NCBI GenBank assembly: GCA_000955795.1
Contig: JYOB01000008.1
Location: 268,056-332,055, forward strand
DNA length: 64,000 bases
Source: Burkholderiaceae bacterium 26
GTDB lineage: Bacteria; Pseudomonadota; Gammaproteobacteria; Burkholderiales; Burkholderiaceae
Direction: 5' to 3'
Shown here: positions 9,196 to 19,357 of the stretch, in pieces
Layout: the number at the start of each line of letters is the position of its first letter
Position numbering within the stretch: the first letter of the stretch is position 1
The notes under the pieces: generated by a model
Told to the model about the DNA's origin: nothing
Databases searched by the model: none
What the model saw: only the letters and a program-made list of their open reading frames with translations
Program-made: the position numbers and the translations under genes

Positions 9196-10056
9196 TCAGG
9201 CAGCGCGCAGCGGCCCTTGACCGGTGCGTGTGCGGGCGAGCCACAGCGCCGTCTCATCCGTCGCCGTTTCGTGACCAAGCTCGCGGCGAGCCACAGCAAG
9301 CAGCGGATCGAGCATCGCTGCATAGTCATCGGCCGCGCGCTGCGATTGCGCCCACAACGCTTCTGTACGCTCGCCGATTTGTTGGCGCAGCGCAGCGAGC
9401 TGTGCGGTCAATTCGCGTTCGCGATTGCCTAGCGTGTTGAATTTCTGGATGAGGAAGCGCTGTACATCGGTCTGCTCCGATTGCGCGTTGGCCTGGTCGA
9501 AGCGTTCAACGATGGCTGAGGTCTCGCGCTCGATGCGATGCAGCTCGCTGGTGCCCTCACGCTCAGCGGTCTCCAGCGCTTGCAAGGCGCGGCGTTCGGC
9601 CTGCAAAACACGTGCGTGGTCGGCAAAGCGAAGTTCTGCCGCCAAATGCGCTTCGGCCAACGGGCGCGGTGTGTCATATACGAGCGGATGCACAGGCATG
9701 CCCGGTGCGGCCGGCGGCAACGCCGTGTCGGGCAAACGCAGGTTGGCGACCGCGTGCAGCCAACGCATCCGCTCCGCCGCAAGGTGACCCAGCGCGCGCA
9801 TCGCCTCGACCAAACCCGGAGACGCCGCCGATGCGGGTACCGACAGATGTGCGCTCTGCGCCGCTGCCGCAATTTCGGGCACGCAAGCCGCAACCGTGGT
9901 GGCCACTGCTTCGGTCATGGCCATGGCGGCACGCCGCGTGGCACGGCGAATTTCGATCCACGCCAGCGTCATCACCATCAGCGCGGCGATCAACCAAGTC
10001 AACAAGAACTCGGCATGTGCGGCGATCCATGTGCGCGCAAAGTCGATGTAGTCCAT
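9196..10056 (-). CDS. membrane-anchored coiled-coil protein of unknown function
   Basis: This 286-aa protein is not recognised. One hydrophobic segment lies near residues 17-33 (LLTWLIAALMVMTLAWI), followed by a small Ala-rich region, a Pro-rich stretch near 110-130 and a long charged, heptad-like helix from about 135 to 270. This gives it the outline of an inner-membrane-anchored coiled-coil protein. The start at 10056 has a strong ribosome site (AAGGAGG) about ten bases upstream. It lies 116 bases before nudB on the same strand and downstream of the aspS terminator, so it probably has its own promoter. Confidence 0.75.
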   Translation of the reverse strand: MDYIDFARTWIAAHAEFLLTWLIAALMVMTLAWIEIRRATRRAAMAMTEAVATTVAACVPEIAAAAQSAHLSVPASAASPGLVEAMRALGHLAAERMRWLHAVANLRLPDTALPPAAPGMPVHPLVYDTPRPLAEAHLAAELRFADHARVLQAERRALQALETAEREGTSELHRIERETSAIVERFDQANAQSEQTDVQRFLIQKFNTLGNRERELTAQLAALRQQIGERTEALWAQSQRAADDYAAMLDPLLAVARRELGHETATDETALWLARTRTGQGPLRAA

Positions 10057-10164
10057 CTAAACACTCCTCCTTCGTCGTCACCCAACGTGACAGAAACGAA
10101 AGATTCGGTTTAGCACGCAATGTTCCCGATTGCTGCGCGTTGCCTGGCAGGCGCCCAAGAACAA

Positions 10165-10193
10165 ACCGCGCCGCCCTTGTCAGGCGGCGCGGT
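10165..10193 (-). terminator. aspS transcription terminator (possibly bidirectional)
   Basis: A perfect 11-bp GC-rich stem (ACCGCGCCGCC with GGCGGCGCGGT) encloses a 7-base loop 26 bases beyond the aspS stop. On the minus strand it is followed by TTGTTCTT, a loosely U-rich tail. Confidence 0.7.
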
Positions 10194-10218
10194 CTTTGTG
10201 AAGCGTCAGCGCGGGCGC

Positions 10219-12045
10219 CTAGGCAGTCGTTGCAGCCGTCGGTGCAGCCACCTTGGCCTCGGCGGCGCGCAGGCGGATGTGCAGTTCGCGCAATTGCTTT
10301 TCGTCGACCGGGCTCGGTGCCTGGGTGAGCAGATCCTGCGCACGCTGCGTCTTCGGGAAGGCGATCACGTCGCGGATCGAGTCCGCACCGGCCATCATCG
10401 TGACGACGCGGTCCAGACCGAACGCGATACCGCCGTGCGGAGGCGCACCGTACTGCAGTGCGTCGAGCAGGAAGCCGAACTTGGCACGCGCTTCCTCATC
10501 GTTGATCTTCAGCGCGCGGAACACCTTGCTCTGCACTTCTTCGCGGTAGATCCGCACCGAGCCGCCGCCGATTTCCCAGCCGTTGAGCACCATGTCGTAA
10601 GCCTTGGCGATGCACTTGCCCGGATCGGTTTCCAGGTATTCCAGGTGTTCGTCCTTCGGGCTCGTGAACGGGTGGTGCATGGCCACCCAGCGCGCGTCTT
10701 CCTCGTCGTACTCGAACATCGGGAAGTCGATCACCCACAGCGGCTTCCAGGCATCTTCGAACAGCCCGTTGCTCTTGGCAAAGTCCGAATGGCCAACCTT
10801 CAGGCGCAGCGCACCCATCGCGTCGTTGACGACCTTCGCGCGGTCGGCACCGAAGAACAGGATGTCGCCATCTTGTGCGCCGCTACGCTTGAGGATCTCG
10901 GCGATGGCCGCGTCGTGCAGGTTCTTCACGATCGGCGATTGCAGGCCGTCACGGCCCTTGGCCACTTCGTTGACCTTGATCCAGGCCAGGCCCTTGGCGC
11001 CGTAGATTTCGACGAACTTGGTGTATGCGTCGATATCGCCACGCGACAGGGAAGCACCACCCGGCACGCGCAGCGCCACAACGCGGCCGCCTTCAGCGTT
11101 GGCCGGGCTCGAGAACACCTTGAAGTCCACGTCCTTCATGGCGTCGGTCAGCTCGGTAAATTCCAGCTTGACGCGCAGGTCCGGCTTGTCGGAACCGAAG
11201 CGGGCCATCGCCTCGCGGAATTCCATCACCGGGAACTTGGCATCCAGCTCAACCGACATGGTGTTCTTGAACACCATGCGGATCATCTCTTCAAACAGGT
11301 CGCGGATTTCCTGCTCGCTCAGGAACGACGTTTCGCAGTCGATCTGGGTGAATTCGGGCTGGCGGTCAGCACGCAGGTCTTCATCGCGGAAGCACTTGGT
11401 GATCTGGTAGTAGCGGTCAAAGCCCGACACCATCAGCATCTGCTTGAAGAGCTGCGGCGATTGCGGCAGCGCGAAGAACTGGCCGGCGTTCACGCGCGAC
11501 GGCACCAGGTAGTCGCGCGCGCCTTCCGGCGTGCTCTTGGTCAGCATCGGCGTTTCGATGTCGATGAAGCCCTTGTCGTCCAGGTACTTACGCACTTCCA
11601 TCGCGACCTTGTAGCGCAGACGCAGGTTGTACTGCATTTGCGGGCGGCGCAGGTCCAGCACGCGATGCGTCAGGCGCGTGGTTTCCGAGAGGTTGTCGTC
11701 GTCCAGCTGGAACGGCGGCGTGACGGAGGCGTTGAGCACCGTCAGCTCGTGGCACAGCACTTCGACCTTGCCGCTGGTCAGGTTGGCGTTGGTGGTGCCT
11801 TCCGGGCGGGCGCGCACGACGCCCTTCACCTGCAGGCAGAACTCGTTACGCACACCTTCGGCCACCTTGAACATCTCCGGGCGGTCCGGGTCGCACACGA
11901 CCTGCACCAGGCCTTCACGGTCGCGCAGGTCGATGAAGATCACGCCACCGTGGTCACGACGACGATGGGCCCAGCCCGACAGCGTGACGCTCTGGCCGAG
12001 CAGTTGTTCGGTGACCTGACCGCAGTATTGAGTACGCATTTGCAT
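10219..12045 (-). CDS. aspS: aspartate--tRNA ligase
   Basis: Class IIb aminoacyl-tRNA synthetase charging tRNA-Asp. The 608 residues show the N-terminal OB-fold anticodon domain ([22 protein letters not shown]), motif 2 ([19 protein letters not shown]), the bacterial-specific GAD insertion, and motif 3 with [16 protein letters not shown] prefer the start at 12045 (MQMRTQYCG); a start at 12039 is possible, and the open frame continues upstream to 12090 without a good ribosome site. It lies downstream of fmdB-like and DUF502 genes on the same strand, with a terminator right after it. Such longer-than-archaeal bacterial enzymes can be discriminating or non-discriminating; gatCAB was not seen in this window. 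Confidence 0.97.
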   Translation of the reverse strand: MQMRTQYCGQVTEQLLGQSVTLSGWAHRRRDHGGVIFIDLRDREGLVQVVCDPDRPEMFKVAEGVRNEFCLQVKGVVRARPEGTTNANLTSGKVEVLCHELTVLNASVTPPFQLDDDNLSETTRLTHRVLDLRRPQMQYNLRLRYKVAMEVRKYLDDKGFIDIETPMLTKSTPEGARDYLVPSRVNAGQFFALPQSPQLFKQMLMVSGFDRYYQITKCFRDEDLRADRQPEFTQIDCETSFLSEQEIRDLFEEMIRMVFKNTMSVELDAKFPVMEFREAMARFGSDKPDLRVKLEFTELTDAMKDVDFKVFSSPANAEGGRVVALRVPGGASLSRGDIDAYTKFVEIYGAKGLAWIKVNEVAKGRDGLQSPIVKNLHDAAIAEILKRSGAQDGDILFFGADRAKVVNDAMGALRLKVGHSDFAKSNGLFEDAWKPLWVIDFPMFEYDEEDARWVAMHHPFTSPKDEHLEYLETDPGKCIAKAYDMVLNGWEIGGGSVRIYREEVQSKVFRALKINDEEARAKFGFLLDALQYGAPPHGGIAFGLDRVVTMMAGADSIRDVIAFPKTQRAQDLLTQAPSPVDEKQLRELHIRLRAAEAKVAAPTAATTA

Positions 12046-12140
12046 GTTGTGGTTTTCCGCGAAGCGCGCCGCCAAGAAAACGTCGCGCATGAAAGTTGAT
12101 TGGGGGCCGGGGTCGATTCGACTTCGTTCGTATCGTCGGC

Positions 12141-12878
12141 TCAGGGTGCCGCGATGGCGCCGCCCTCTGCAGGCAGCGCGGTCGGATTCGAAGGGTCGCG
12201 CGGCCCTTGAGCCGGCGACCGGTCCTCCGTCTGTGGCGAGGCATCGGGCGGGTCCATGCGGCGCGGCAGCGCTTCGGGCGCCACCACCCCCATCGACACG
12301 ATGTACTTGAGTGCCGCATCCACCGTCATGTCCAGCTCGATGGTGTCGGCCTTGGGCATCATCAGGAAGAAGCCCGACGTCGGGTTGGGCGTGGTCGGCA
12401 CGTACACGCTGACGTACTCGCCCTGCAGATGGTTCTCGACATCACCGCCGGGGCGGCCGGTCAGGAAGGCGATCGTCCACGAGCCTTCGCGCGGGTATTG
12501 CACCAGCAGCGCCTTGCGGAACGCATTGCCGTTGGACGACAGCAGTGTGTCCGACACCTGCTTCACGCTCGAATAGATCGGGCCGACCACAGGAATGCGG
12601 CCCACGAGCGCCTCCCACCACAGCACCAGCTTCTGGCCGATGAAGTTGTGCGCCAGCACGCCCACGATCAGGATGAACGCCAGCGTGAGAATCGCACCCA
12701 CGCCGGGAATGCGCCGGCCAAACAGCTGATCCGGCTGCCATGCCGACGGCAGCAGCGCCAGGCTCTGGTCCATCGTGCCGATGATGAGCGACAGCACCCA
12801 CAGCGTGATCGCAAGCGGGACAAGCACCAGAAGACCGGTCAGGAACCATGTCTTGAGTGCGCTGGTTTTCTGTTTCAT
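12141..12878 (-). CDS. DUF502 family inner-membrane protein
   Basis: The 245-aa protein begins with a basic stretch and two membrane segments, near residues 12-34 ([20 protein letters not shown]) and 61-80 ([20 protein letters not shown]). A conserved soluble domain follows, including [18 protein letters not shown] and the [16 protein letters not shown] signature of DUF502. The C-terminal ~40 residues are Pro/Asp-rich and probably disordered. The function of DUF502 proteins in proteobacteria is not established. The gene sits 31 bases after the fmdB-like gene and about 95 bases before aspS, an arrangement common in betaproteobacteria. Confidence 0.88.
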   Translation of the reverse strand: MKQKTSALKTWFLTGLLVLVPLAITLWVLSLIIGTMDQSLALLPSAWQPDQLFGRRIPGVGAILTLAFILIVGVLAHNFIGQKLVLWWEALVGRIPVVGPIYSSVKQVSDTLLSSNGNAFRKALLVQYPREGSWTIAFLTGRPGGDVENHLQGEYVSVYVPTTPNPTSGFFLMMPKADTIELDMTVDAALKYIVSMGVVAPEALPRRMDPPDASPQTEDRSPAQGPRDPSNPTALPAEGGAIAAP

Positions 12879-12909
12879 GGGGCGATGGACCGAAAGGTGA
12901 GCGATGCGA

Positions 12910-13251
12910 TCAGTGGCAAGCGCACGACGTGCCACAGCCACCGGACGCGGCCGGCGTACTGGCACTGGACGACGCGCTGTCCGACGAGGCGGCAGCTGCC
13001 GCAGGCGCAGCAGCGTCCGTCTTGGCCGCCGGACCGGCTGCAGGTGCCGCAGCCGAGGCACCGCCCGAACCGCCGCGGAAGTCCGTCACGTACCAGCCCG
13101 AACCCTTGAGCTGGAAGCCGGCAGCGGTTAGCTGCTTCTTGAACGCCGGCGCGCCGCATGCGGGGCAATCCGTCAGCGGAGCGTCGCTCATCTTCTGCAG
13201 CACATCTTTGGCGTGGCCGCAGGCGTCGCATCGATAAGCATAGATCGGCAT
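12910..13251 (-). CDS. FmdB-family zinc-ribbon protein with Cys/His tail
   Basis: A 113-aa protein whose first ~45 residues form an FmdB-type zinc ribbon with two CxxC knuckles (YRCDACG at about residues 6-12 and CPACG near 32-36). A conserved GFQLKGSGWYVTDF segment is followed by a long Ala/Ser-rich linker. It ends in a second Cys/His cluster (GGCGTSCACH). FmdB proteins are putative regulators or metal-binding proteins of uncertain role. The gene is first of the fmdB-DUF502-aspS series and lies downstream of a good -10 box (13401-13406) and a leader hairpin. Confidence 0.85.
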   Translation of the reverse strand: MPIYAYRCDACGHAKDVLQKMSDAPLTDCPACGAPAFKKQLTAAGFQLKGSGWYVTDFRGGSGGASAAAPAAGPAAKTDAAAPAAAAASSDSASSSASTPAASGGCGTSCACH

Positions 13252-13306
13252 GGTGTCCTCACCCTGAAACAAACAAATGACAAGAAAGCGATTGGATTGC
13301 CCGCGC

Positions 13307-13329
13307 TTCCCGCAAACACGGTGCGGGAA
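13307..13329 (-). promoter_or_regulatory. hairpin in the fmdB-DUF502-aspS leader
   Basis: The stem TTCCCGCA / TGCGGGAA (8 bp, perfect) with a 7-base loop lies between the predicted promoter and the fmdB-like start. It has no U-run, so attenuation is unproven. Confidence 0.35.
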
Positions 13330-13400
13330 ATAATGCACACGGGCTCACGCAAGATCGGGGCAGCTGCGCGCCATACAAGTGCTGGCGCGCAAAGCCTTGA

Positions 13401-13406
13401 ATTATA
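13401..13406 (-). promoter_or_regulatory. -10 box of the fmdB-DUF502-aspS unit
   Basis: A perfect TATAAT lies on the minus strand. The best -35 at 17 bases (TCGGGA, 13429-13424) matches only three positions. A transcript would start near 13394, giving a leader of about 143 nt before the fmdB-like gene. Confidence 0.5.
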
Positions 13407-13499
13407 AACCCTTTTAGGGGAATTCCCGACCGCAGATTCGGCACGGGCGATGGCGATGTGCGACAAAGTGGCACGCCGCGCACGCCTGCAGCGAGACGC

Positions 13500-14939
13500 T
13501 CAGGCTTGCGTGGCCGCCTTGGTGGTCGGCGCGCGGTTTGCGATCCACTGCGGCCCGAGCGAGCCCAAGACCATCGCGCCGAAGCTGGCCAGGAGGCCAA
13601 CCAATTGTGGCGGAAGCATCGCATCGGGCAGGAACACTTCGCACCAGATCCATGCCGCGAGGCCCAGGATGATGGCCAGCAGACCACCCTGCTTCGTCGC
13701 GCGCTTCCAGAACAGGCCGAAGGCCAGCGGCACGAACGCGGCCACCAGCGTTACCTTGTAAGCACTTTCGACCATGTGGAAGATCGACAGGTGCGAGTTC
13801 AGCGCGAACAGCGTCACCAGCACCGTGAACGTCAGCACCACTGCCTGCATCACGCGCAGGAAGCGCTTGTCGTCCATATTCGGCAACAGCGGGCGCAGCA
13901 CGTTTTCGGCAAACGTCACGGACGGCGCCAGCAGCGTCGCGCTCGCGCAGCTCTTGATGGCCGACAGCAGCGCGCCGAAGAACATCACTTGAGCGAAGAT
14001 CGGCGCATGCTGCAGCACCAGGTTCGGCAAAATCATCTGCGAATCGGTATCGATGTACTTCGCGACCATCTCCGGGTCAATGAGCGTGGCGGAATACGCC
14101 AGGAACATCGGCACGAACGCAAACATGAAGTACAGCACGCCGCCCAGCACCGAGGCCGTACCGGCGATGCGCTCGGTGCGCGATGACGTTACCCGCTGGA
14201 ACACGTCCTGTTGCGGGATCGAGCCGAGCATCATGGTGATCCACGCCGTCACAAAGCCGACGACCTCGATCGGGTTGAACGCCGGCCAGAACGAGAACTT
14301 GCCCGAAGCCGCCGCGTGCGCCACCACCGTCCCCACGCCACCGGCCTGGCCCGACACCTCCCAGCCGATGTACAGCATGCCGATCACGATGATGATCATC
14401 TGGATGAAATCCGTCACCGCCACCGACCACATGCCGCCGAACAGCGTGTAGACGAGCACGCTGCCCGCACCGATCATCATCCCGAGGTCTTGCGAAACAG
14501 CGCCGTCAGACACGGTATAGAACACCAGGCCCAGTGCCTTGATCTGCGCCGCCACCCAGCCCAGGTACGACACGACGATGCACAGGGTGGTCAGCGTTTC
14601 GGCTGCGCGGCCAAAACGGTTGCGATAGAAGTCACCAATGGTGAGCAGGTTCATCCGGTACAGCGGCTTGGCGAAGAACAGACCCACCAAGATCAGGCAC
14701 AGCGACGAGCCGAACGGATCGGCCACCACACCGTGCAAGCCATCCTTGAGAAATTCTGCGGGAATCCCAAGCACCGCCTCGGAGCCGAACCAGGTGGCGA
14801 ACACCGTGGCGGTCACGACATAGAACGGCAGGCTGCGGCCAGCCACGGCGAAATCGGCGGTACTGCGCACCCGCAGTGCCGCCCACAGGCCGATCCCGAC
14901 CGAAATCACCCAGTAAACAATGACAAACCAGATCAGCAT
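13500..14939 (-). CDS. sodium:solute symporter (SSS family)
   Basis: The 479-aa polytopic protein has roughly 13 hydrophobic segments and the LeuT-fold SSS signatures: a first helix IWFVIVYWVISVGIGLWAA, then VFATWFGSEAVLGIPAEFLKDG with the Na-site Ser/Gly residues, the FFAKPLYRM loop, and GGMWSVAVTDFIQMI. It should import an organic solute with sodium across the inner membrane. The substrate is not evident; this branch is often annotated simply as Na+/solute symporter. I chose the start at 14939, which precedes the first helix; the frame remains open to 15005. It is separated from fmdB by 248 bp and from the methyltransferase gene by 231 bp. Confidence 0.88.
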   Translation of the reverse strand: MLIWFVIVYWVISVGIGLWAALRVRSTADFAVAGRSLPFYVVTATVFATWFGSEAVLGIPAEFLKDGLHGVVADPFGSSLCLILVGLFFAKPLYRMNLLTIGDFYRNRFGRAAETLTTLCIVVSYLGWVAAQIKALGLVFYTVSDGAVSQDLGMMIGAGSVLVYTLFGGMWSVAVTDFIQMIIIVIGMLYIGWEVSGQAGGVGTVVAHAAASGKFSFWPAFNPIEVVGFVTAWITMMLGSIPQQDVFQRVTSSRTERIAGTASVLGGVLYFMFAFVPMFLAYSATLIDPEMVAKYIDTDSQMILPNLVLQHAPIFAQVMFFGALLSAIKSCASATLLAPSVTFAENVLRPLLPNMDDKRFLRVMQAVVLTFTVLVTLFALNSHLSIFHMVESAYKVTLVAAFVPLAFGLFWKRATKQGGLLAIILGLAAWIWCEVFLPDAMLPPQLVGLLASFGAMVLGSLGPQWIANRAPTTKAATQA

Positions 14940-15170
14940 GGCAGCGCAGAAAGAAGCTGAAAAACCCCATGGCAGCCCGGTTTTGGGCCCAGGGGCGCCG
15001 GGCAAAGTGGCCGGATTATAGCGATGGGACCGCGCGCCGGGGCATCGGTGCGACCACGAAGGCGGCCCCGTTTGCCAGAATTTTGAGCGACGGCCCGCAA
15101 CGGGCGCCGGCAGGCTTTTTGTTGACCACGACCCATGTTGCTTCGCACCAACACTGGCCGGGCAAACGCA

Positions 15171-15800
15171 TCAATCGGCGCGGCGGCGCCAGACTTGCCA
15201 GCGCTCGCGCCCGGCGAACACCGGAATCGAATCGGCCTCGGCGATGGGCATATCGCTGATGCGCTCGAACGCGGGCGATAGCAGCCCATCCAACTCAGGT
15301 TGCGTGGTCTCGAACGGCGGCCCCTTGGGCGCTGCCTCCCGGCCTTCCACCACGGCAAAGAAGCCGGCCAGCAAGCCGCCTGGCGGCAGCAGTTTTGCCA
15401 CCTGCGCAGCGTAATCGGGCCACAGACGACGCGGCATGGCGCACAGGAAAGCGCGTTCGTAGATCCATTGCACCGGACGCGGCGGCGAAAAGCGGAAGAA
15501 ATCCGCCAACTCCACCACGCCGGCATGCGGGCCCAGCAGGGTCTTGGCCGATGCCACGGCACTTGGCGCAAAGTCGATGGCCGTAACCGGCCAACCGCGG
15601 TCCGCCAGCCAGCCGGCCTCATAGGCGTTGCCGCAACCGGGAATCAGCGTGGAAAGCGGCGCAGGCTGCGCTTCACAGAATTGCCGGAACGCCGCGGGCA
15701 CACCGGCGGCATCCCAGGGCGTGTGCTCGCGGCTGAACCGCTCGTCCCAGAAGGCGGGATCGGCGGCATCACGGGATTGGAAGACGGGCGGTTGGGCCAT
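15171..15800 (-). CDS. TPMT-family SAM-dependent methyltransferase
   Basis: A 209-aa protein resembling thiopurine S-methyltransferase-type enzymes. The N-terminal W(D)xRF element (AFWDERFSREHTPWD) is present, as are the SAM-binding LIPGCGNAYEAGWLADRGW motif at about residues 52-70 and AIDFAPSAV (motif II). YERAFLCAMPRRLWPDYA and a C-terminal RERWQVWRRR complete the fold. Such bacterial enzymes methylate thiol, selenium or tellurium compounds, but the natural substrate here is unknown. The start at 15800 (MAQPPVFQSRD) is 23 bases after the ubiB stop, so it may be co-transcribed with ubiJ-ubiB. Confidence 0.86.
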   Translation of the reverse strand: MAQPPVFQSRDAADPAFWDERFSREHTPWDAAGVPAAFRQFCEAQPAPLSTLIPGCGNAYEAGWLADRGWPVTAIDFAPSAVASAKTLLGPHAGVVELADFFRFSPPRPVQWIYERAFLCAMPRRLWPDYAAQVAKLLPPGGLLAGFFAVVEGREAAPKGPPFETTQPELDGLLSPAFERISDMPIAEADSIPVFAGRERWQVWRRRAD

Positions 15801-15823
15801 GGCACTCAGAAGGTGAGGACAGA

Positions 15824-17401
15824 TCAGTAGCGGGCCATCCAGGCCAGCACATGCGTGGCGACGATGCCGACCGCGAAACCACCGACGAACAACAGCGCGG
15901 CAGACAACAGCCGGTTCGTGCGCTTTTGCTCGGCAAGCAGTGCGGTCAGCGCCGCGGTCTGCGCATTGCCGTCCTCCCGGGAGCGGCGATCCAGAATCTG
16001 GTACACCAGGCGCGGGAAGTCGGGCAGCTTGTTGGCCCACTGCGGCACCTCGACCTTCAGGCGCTCGACAAAACCGCGCCAGCCGATCTGCTCGTGCATC
16101 CAGCGTTCGAGGAATGGCTTGGCCGTCTTCCACAGGTCCAGATCCGGATCGAGCTGGCGGCCAAGGCCCTCGACGTTAAGCAGGGTCTTCTGCAGTAGGA
16201 CGAGCTGCGGCTGCACTTCCACGTTGAAGCGGCGCGAAGTCTGGAACAGCCGCATCAGCACCAGACCCAGCGAAATTTCACCCAGCGGCCGATCGAAATA
16301 CGGCTCGCAGCATGCGCGGATGGCGCCTTCCAGCTCTTCCACGCGCGTCGCTTCCGGCGCCCAGCCGGACTCGATGTGCAGCACCGCCACGCGGTGGTAG
16401 TCGCGCTGGAAGAACGCCAGGAAGTTCTGCGCGAGGTAGTTCTTGTCGAACTCCGACAGCGCCCCGACGATGCCGAAATCCAGCGCGATATAGCGGCCCA
16501 GCGTCTCGGGTGCCACGCTCACAAGGATGTTGCCGGGGTGCATGTCGGCATGGAAAAACCCGTCGCGGAAGACCTGTGTGAAGAAAATCTCCACGCCGTC
16601 GCGCGCGAGCTTGTGCATGTCGACGCCGGCGGCGCGCAGCTCTTCGGTGTGCGAGATCCGCATGCCGTGCATGCGCTCCATCACGAACACCTCAGACGTG
16701 CACCAATCCCAGAAAACCTCGGGCACCAGCAGCAGGTCGGACTTGGCAAAATTGCGGCGCAACTGGCTGGCGTTGGCCGCCTCGCGCATCAGATCAAGCT
16801 CGTCGTGCAGGTACTTGTCAAACTCGGCGACCACCTCGCGCGGCTTCAGGCGCTTAGCATCGGCCCACAGCTTTTCCATCCAGGTAGCGAGGTCCCGCAT
16901 GAGCGCGAGGTCGCTGTCGATCACGGGCAGCATGCCCGGGCGCAGCACCTTGACCGCCACCTCGCGGCCGTCGTCCGGGCCGCCGCGCAACGTGGCGAAA
17001 TGCACCTGCGCGATCGACGCGCTCGCCACCGGATGATGATCGAAACGATGGAACAGCGCAGACAGCGGCTTGCCGAGCGATTTCTCCACGATGGCCGCCG
17101 CCACCTTCGGGTCAAACGGCGGTACGCGATCCTGCAGCTTGGCCAGTTCGTCAGCCACGTCGGGGGGCAGCAGATCGCGCCGTGTTGATAGCACCTGCCC
17201 GAACTTCACGAAGATGGGGCCGAGCTGCTCCAGCGCCAGTCGCAGGCGCTCACCGCGCGGGAGCTTGGGTTTGCGGCCCAGCGTCAGCAGCCAGACCAGC
17301 GCGCGAATGCGGCGGCTCTTGAAGCCCGACAACGCGAGCTGATCCAGCCCGTAATACAGGATGACGAAAACGATCTTGCCCAGCCGGAATAAGCGCGTCA
17401 T
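15824..17401 (-). CDS. ubiB: ubiquinone biosynthesis kinase-like protein UbiB
   Basis: The 525-aa protein belongs to the ABC1/ADCK/UbiB atypical kinase family, needed for aerobic ubiquinone synthesis at the inner membrane. The KxGQ motif is KFGQ at about residues 66-69, followed by [16 protein letters not shown]. An Ala-rich loop takes the place of the normal glycine loop (ASIAQVHFA). The catalytic-type block [15 protein letters not shown] and the metal-binding ALDFGIVG are present, and two C-terminal hydrophobic helices (about 498-523) anchor it. The start overlaps the ubiJ stop by ATGA, coupling the two genes. UbiB probably acts as an ATPase extracting lipid intermediates rather than as a protein kinase (family knowledge). 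Confidence 0.96.
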   Translation of the reverse strand: MTRLFRLGKIVFVILYYGLDQLALSGFKSRRIRALVWLLTLGRKPKLPRGERLRLALEQLGPIFVKFGQVLSTRRDLLPPDVADELAKLQDRVPPFDPKVAAAIVEKSLGKPLSALFHRFDHHPVASASIAQVHFATLRGGPDDGREVAVKVLRPGMLPVIDSDLALMRDLATWMEKLWADAKRLKPREVVAEFDKYLHDELDLMREAANASQLRRNFAKSDLLLVPEVFWDWCTSEVFVMERMHGMRISHTEELRAAGVDMHKLARDGVEIFFTQVFRDGFFHADMHPGNILVSVAPETLGRYIALDFGIVGALSEFDKNYLAQNFLAFFQRDYHRVAVLHIESGWAPEATRVEELEGAIRACCEPYFDRPLGEISLGLVLMRLFQTSRRFNVEVQPQLVLLQKTLLNVEGLGRQLDPDLDLWKTAKPFLERWMHEQIGWRGFVERLKVEVPQWANKLPDFPRLVYQILDRRSREDGNAQTAALTALLAEQKRTNRLLSAALLFVGGFAVGIVATHVLAWMARY

Positions 17402-18054
17402 GCCGATTCACCCTGACGGATGGTCCGGATGGCCGGTCGTGGGGATTTTTCGAGCCGCTCCAGCCGCTTGGCCAGACGCGCTTCGGCATCACGCAGTGCC
17501 GCCACATCGGCGGCGAACTGCGCGAGGCGCGCATGGCGCACGAGCGTCGGTTGCTCATCGGTCAGGTACGACGCCACCGATTCCGCCAGCGAACGACTGA
17601 CGCGCGTGGCCTCGGTGCGGGCGGCCTGCGCGCCGCTGACCATACGCTGCGCGATCACATCGCCAAACACGCGCGAGAGATCTTCCGCCGCATCCCAGCG
17701 CAGATTGCGCAGCAGCGTGGACAGCACGTTGGCGAACTCGGCCTCGCCCTCGATACGCACGTGCTTGAGCACAGCGGCCTGGCCGCCCGTGGCGTAATCG
17801 CCTGCAGCGGCCGCCAGCGGCACGACAACAGTCACAGCCGGTTCAACATCAGGGTCGGGAGCGGTCACCAAGCCGGTGGCATCCACCTGCAACGTCATCG
17901 ACATGGGCGCCAAGTCAAAGTGTGCGACGCGACCCGCGAACGGCCGCAGTGTCTCCTGCGCCCAGGGCTCCTGGCGTAGCAGATGGTTGAGCGCGAGCAG
18001 CAGCGGCTGCATCAGCACAAGCGGAAACGGAGACGAAGTGGCTGTCGAGGACAT
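17398..18054 (-). CDS. ubiJ: ubiquinone biosynthesis accessory factor UbiJ
   Basis: The 218-aa protein has an SCP2-type lipid-binding domain in its first ~110 residues ([52 protein letters not shown]). A C-terminal charged helical coiled region follows (about 160-205, [17 protein letters not shown]). This matches UbiJ, which binds ubiquinone intermediates with UbiK in the soluble Ubi complex. Its ATGA overlap with ubiB and the nearby ubiE support the assignment. A strong terminator 60-90 bases upstream of the start separates it from the Tim44-like gene, so its promoter should lie in the short gap 18055-18114 or be reached by readthrough. Confidence 0.9.
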   Translation of the reverse strand: MSSTATSSPFPLVLMQPLLLALNHLLRQEPWAQETLRPFAGRVAHFDLAPMSMTLQVDATGLVTAPDPDVEPAVTVVVPLAAAAGDYATGGQAAVLKHVRIEGEAEFANVLSTLLRNLRWDAAEDLSRVFGDVIAQRMVSGAQAARTEATRVSRSLAESVASYLTDEQPTLVRHARLAQFAADVAALRDAEARLAKRLERLEKSPRPAIRTIRQGESA

Positions 18055-18114
18055 GCGGTGATGGTGCGCAAAAACAGCAAGAAAACAGCAAGAAGCGGGC
18101 TGGCGGCGGGCGAC

Positions 18115-18146
18115 AAAAAAGGGCCCGAACCAAACGGTCGGGCCCT
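18115..18146 (-). terminator. rho-independent terminator of the Tim44-like gene
   Basis: The 9-bp stem AGGGCCCGA / TCGGGCCCT with a 9-base loop is followed on the minus strand by six T residues. It lies 56 bases after the Tim44-like stop. Confidence 0.88.
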
Positions 18147-18201
18147 ATTTTACGGGGAATGTTGAAACGGCCGTTTTGCGGCGCTTCAAGTTGTTACAGC
18201 A

Positions 18202-19230
18202 TCACTGCAGCTGTTGGATACCCGCCAACACCCAGCCACCCGCACCCTGCGTCGGCTTGGTCAAGTTCCATACCTCGGCAAACGGCTGTGCGGGCGCGTT
18301 GGCTTCTTCGCGGATCATGCCCGAGAAGCGCACGCTCGCGAGGTACTCGGCGGCTTGCGTTTCGATGCCCAGCATTTCGGCTTCGACCGAAACCACGTCG
18401 GTCTTGTTGGGCGACGTGCCGCGGTCAGCCAGATCCATTTTGATCTCGGCAAACATCTCCGGCGTGGTGAACTCGCGGATGTCGTTGAGATTGCCGGCAT
18501 CCCAAGCAGCCTGCAGGCGGATGAAGTAGACCTTGGCGTTGCGCAGGAAAGCTTGCGTGTCGAAATCCGCTGGCACGCCCCACGGCTGCTGCGGTGCGGC
18601 CGCAGCAGGCTGCGCGTTGATGGCCTGCGCGCCGGAAGCCGCCGGACCACCCAGGTTCCACGACTGTGCAGCGGTTGCCGCGCCAGCGCCCAGGCCCGAC
18701 GTGTTGCCGGTGTTCAGCGATGCGGCGGCCGGTGCGGCAGGTTGCGGCACGTACGGCTCACGGTCGCCGCCCAGCGACGGGCCACCCGTGGCATAGGCCG
18801 GACCTTGCGGACGGCTGCCGCGCACCTTACGGATGATCCACATCACCACGAAGGCGACGAGCGCGATCAGGATCAGGTTCGACAGCAGCGAGGCGAGGCC
18901 CGCGCCCAGACCGAACTTCGACAGCAGATAACCGATACCCAGACCGGCTGCCAGGCCACCCAGCATGCCGCCCCAGTTACGTCCAGGCTTTGCCGCCGGC
19001 GCGGCCGGAGTCGGCGCAGCTGGCGAGGGTTGCGCAGCCGGTGCGGCCTGCTGTGTCGGCGACGGCGTTGTGGCCGGCGGCGTCTGTTGGCGTTGCGTCA
19101 CGGTAGACGATTGCTTGCCGATGCTGCGGCTGCCACCCATGCGCTTGGCGTTGGCGTCAATTGCCGTGCCCAGTGCGAGCGTCGCGACCAGCGCGCCCGC
19201 CATCAATTTTCCACCCCAATGCAAACTCAT
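18202..19230 (-). CDS. Tim44-like domain membrane protein
   Basis: The 342-aa protein starts with a signal-like helix (LMAGALVATLALGTAIDANA). It continues with a Pro/Ala/Gln-rich low-complexity stretch, Gly-rich hydrophobic helices (GGMLGGLAAGLGIGYLLSKFG and LILIALVAFVVMWIIRKV), another linker and a C-terminal Tim44-like domain of about 130 residues (FLRNAKVYFIRLQAAWDAGNL, REFTTPEMFAEI). The same layout is common in betaproteobacteria; the function is unknown, and Tim44 homology suggests protein or lipid contact at the membrane. The start at 19230 has GGAGAGAAG upstream, favouring it over an earlier in-frame start at 19278. It sits between ubiE and ubiJ-ubiB, with its own terminator. Confidence 0.88.
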   Translation of the reverse strand: MSLHWGGKLMAGALVATLALGTAIDANAKRMGGSRSIGKQSSTVTQRQQTPPATTPSPTQQAAPAAQPSPAAPTPAAPAAKPGRNWGGMLGGLAAGLGIGYLLSKFGLGAGLASLLSNLILIALVAFVVMWIIRKVRGSRPQGPAYATGGPSLGGDREPYVPQPAAPAAASLNTGNTSGLGAGAATAAQSWNLGGPAASGAQAINAQPAAAAPQQPWGVPADFDTQAFLRNAKVYFIRLQAAWDAGNLNDIREFTTPEMFAEIKMDLADRGTSPNKTDVVSVEAEMLGIETQAAEYLASVRFSGMIREEANAPAQPFAEVWNLTKPTQGAGGWVLAGIQQLQ

Positions 19231-19357
19231 CGCTGTCTTCTCTCCAATGGCAGTGACGCCATTAGATGAAGACGTCAATGCGGAAATTCAATGTGAAGGA
19301 TCGTGGCATATCGCCGCAGCGCGCTACATCGCCCATCTGGTGGAACGACGGAAACAC

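Noticed and set aside
10120..12099. 659-codon plus-strand frame
   Set aside because: Antisense shadow of aspS, with no ribosome site and an Arg/His/Val-rich composition typical of antisense translation.
13500..14186. Plus-strand frame of 242 codons
   Set aside because: Antisense to the sodium:solute symporter gene with its clear membrane helices.
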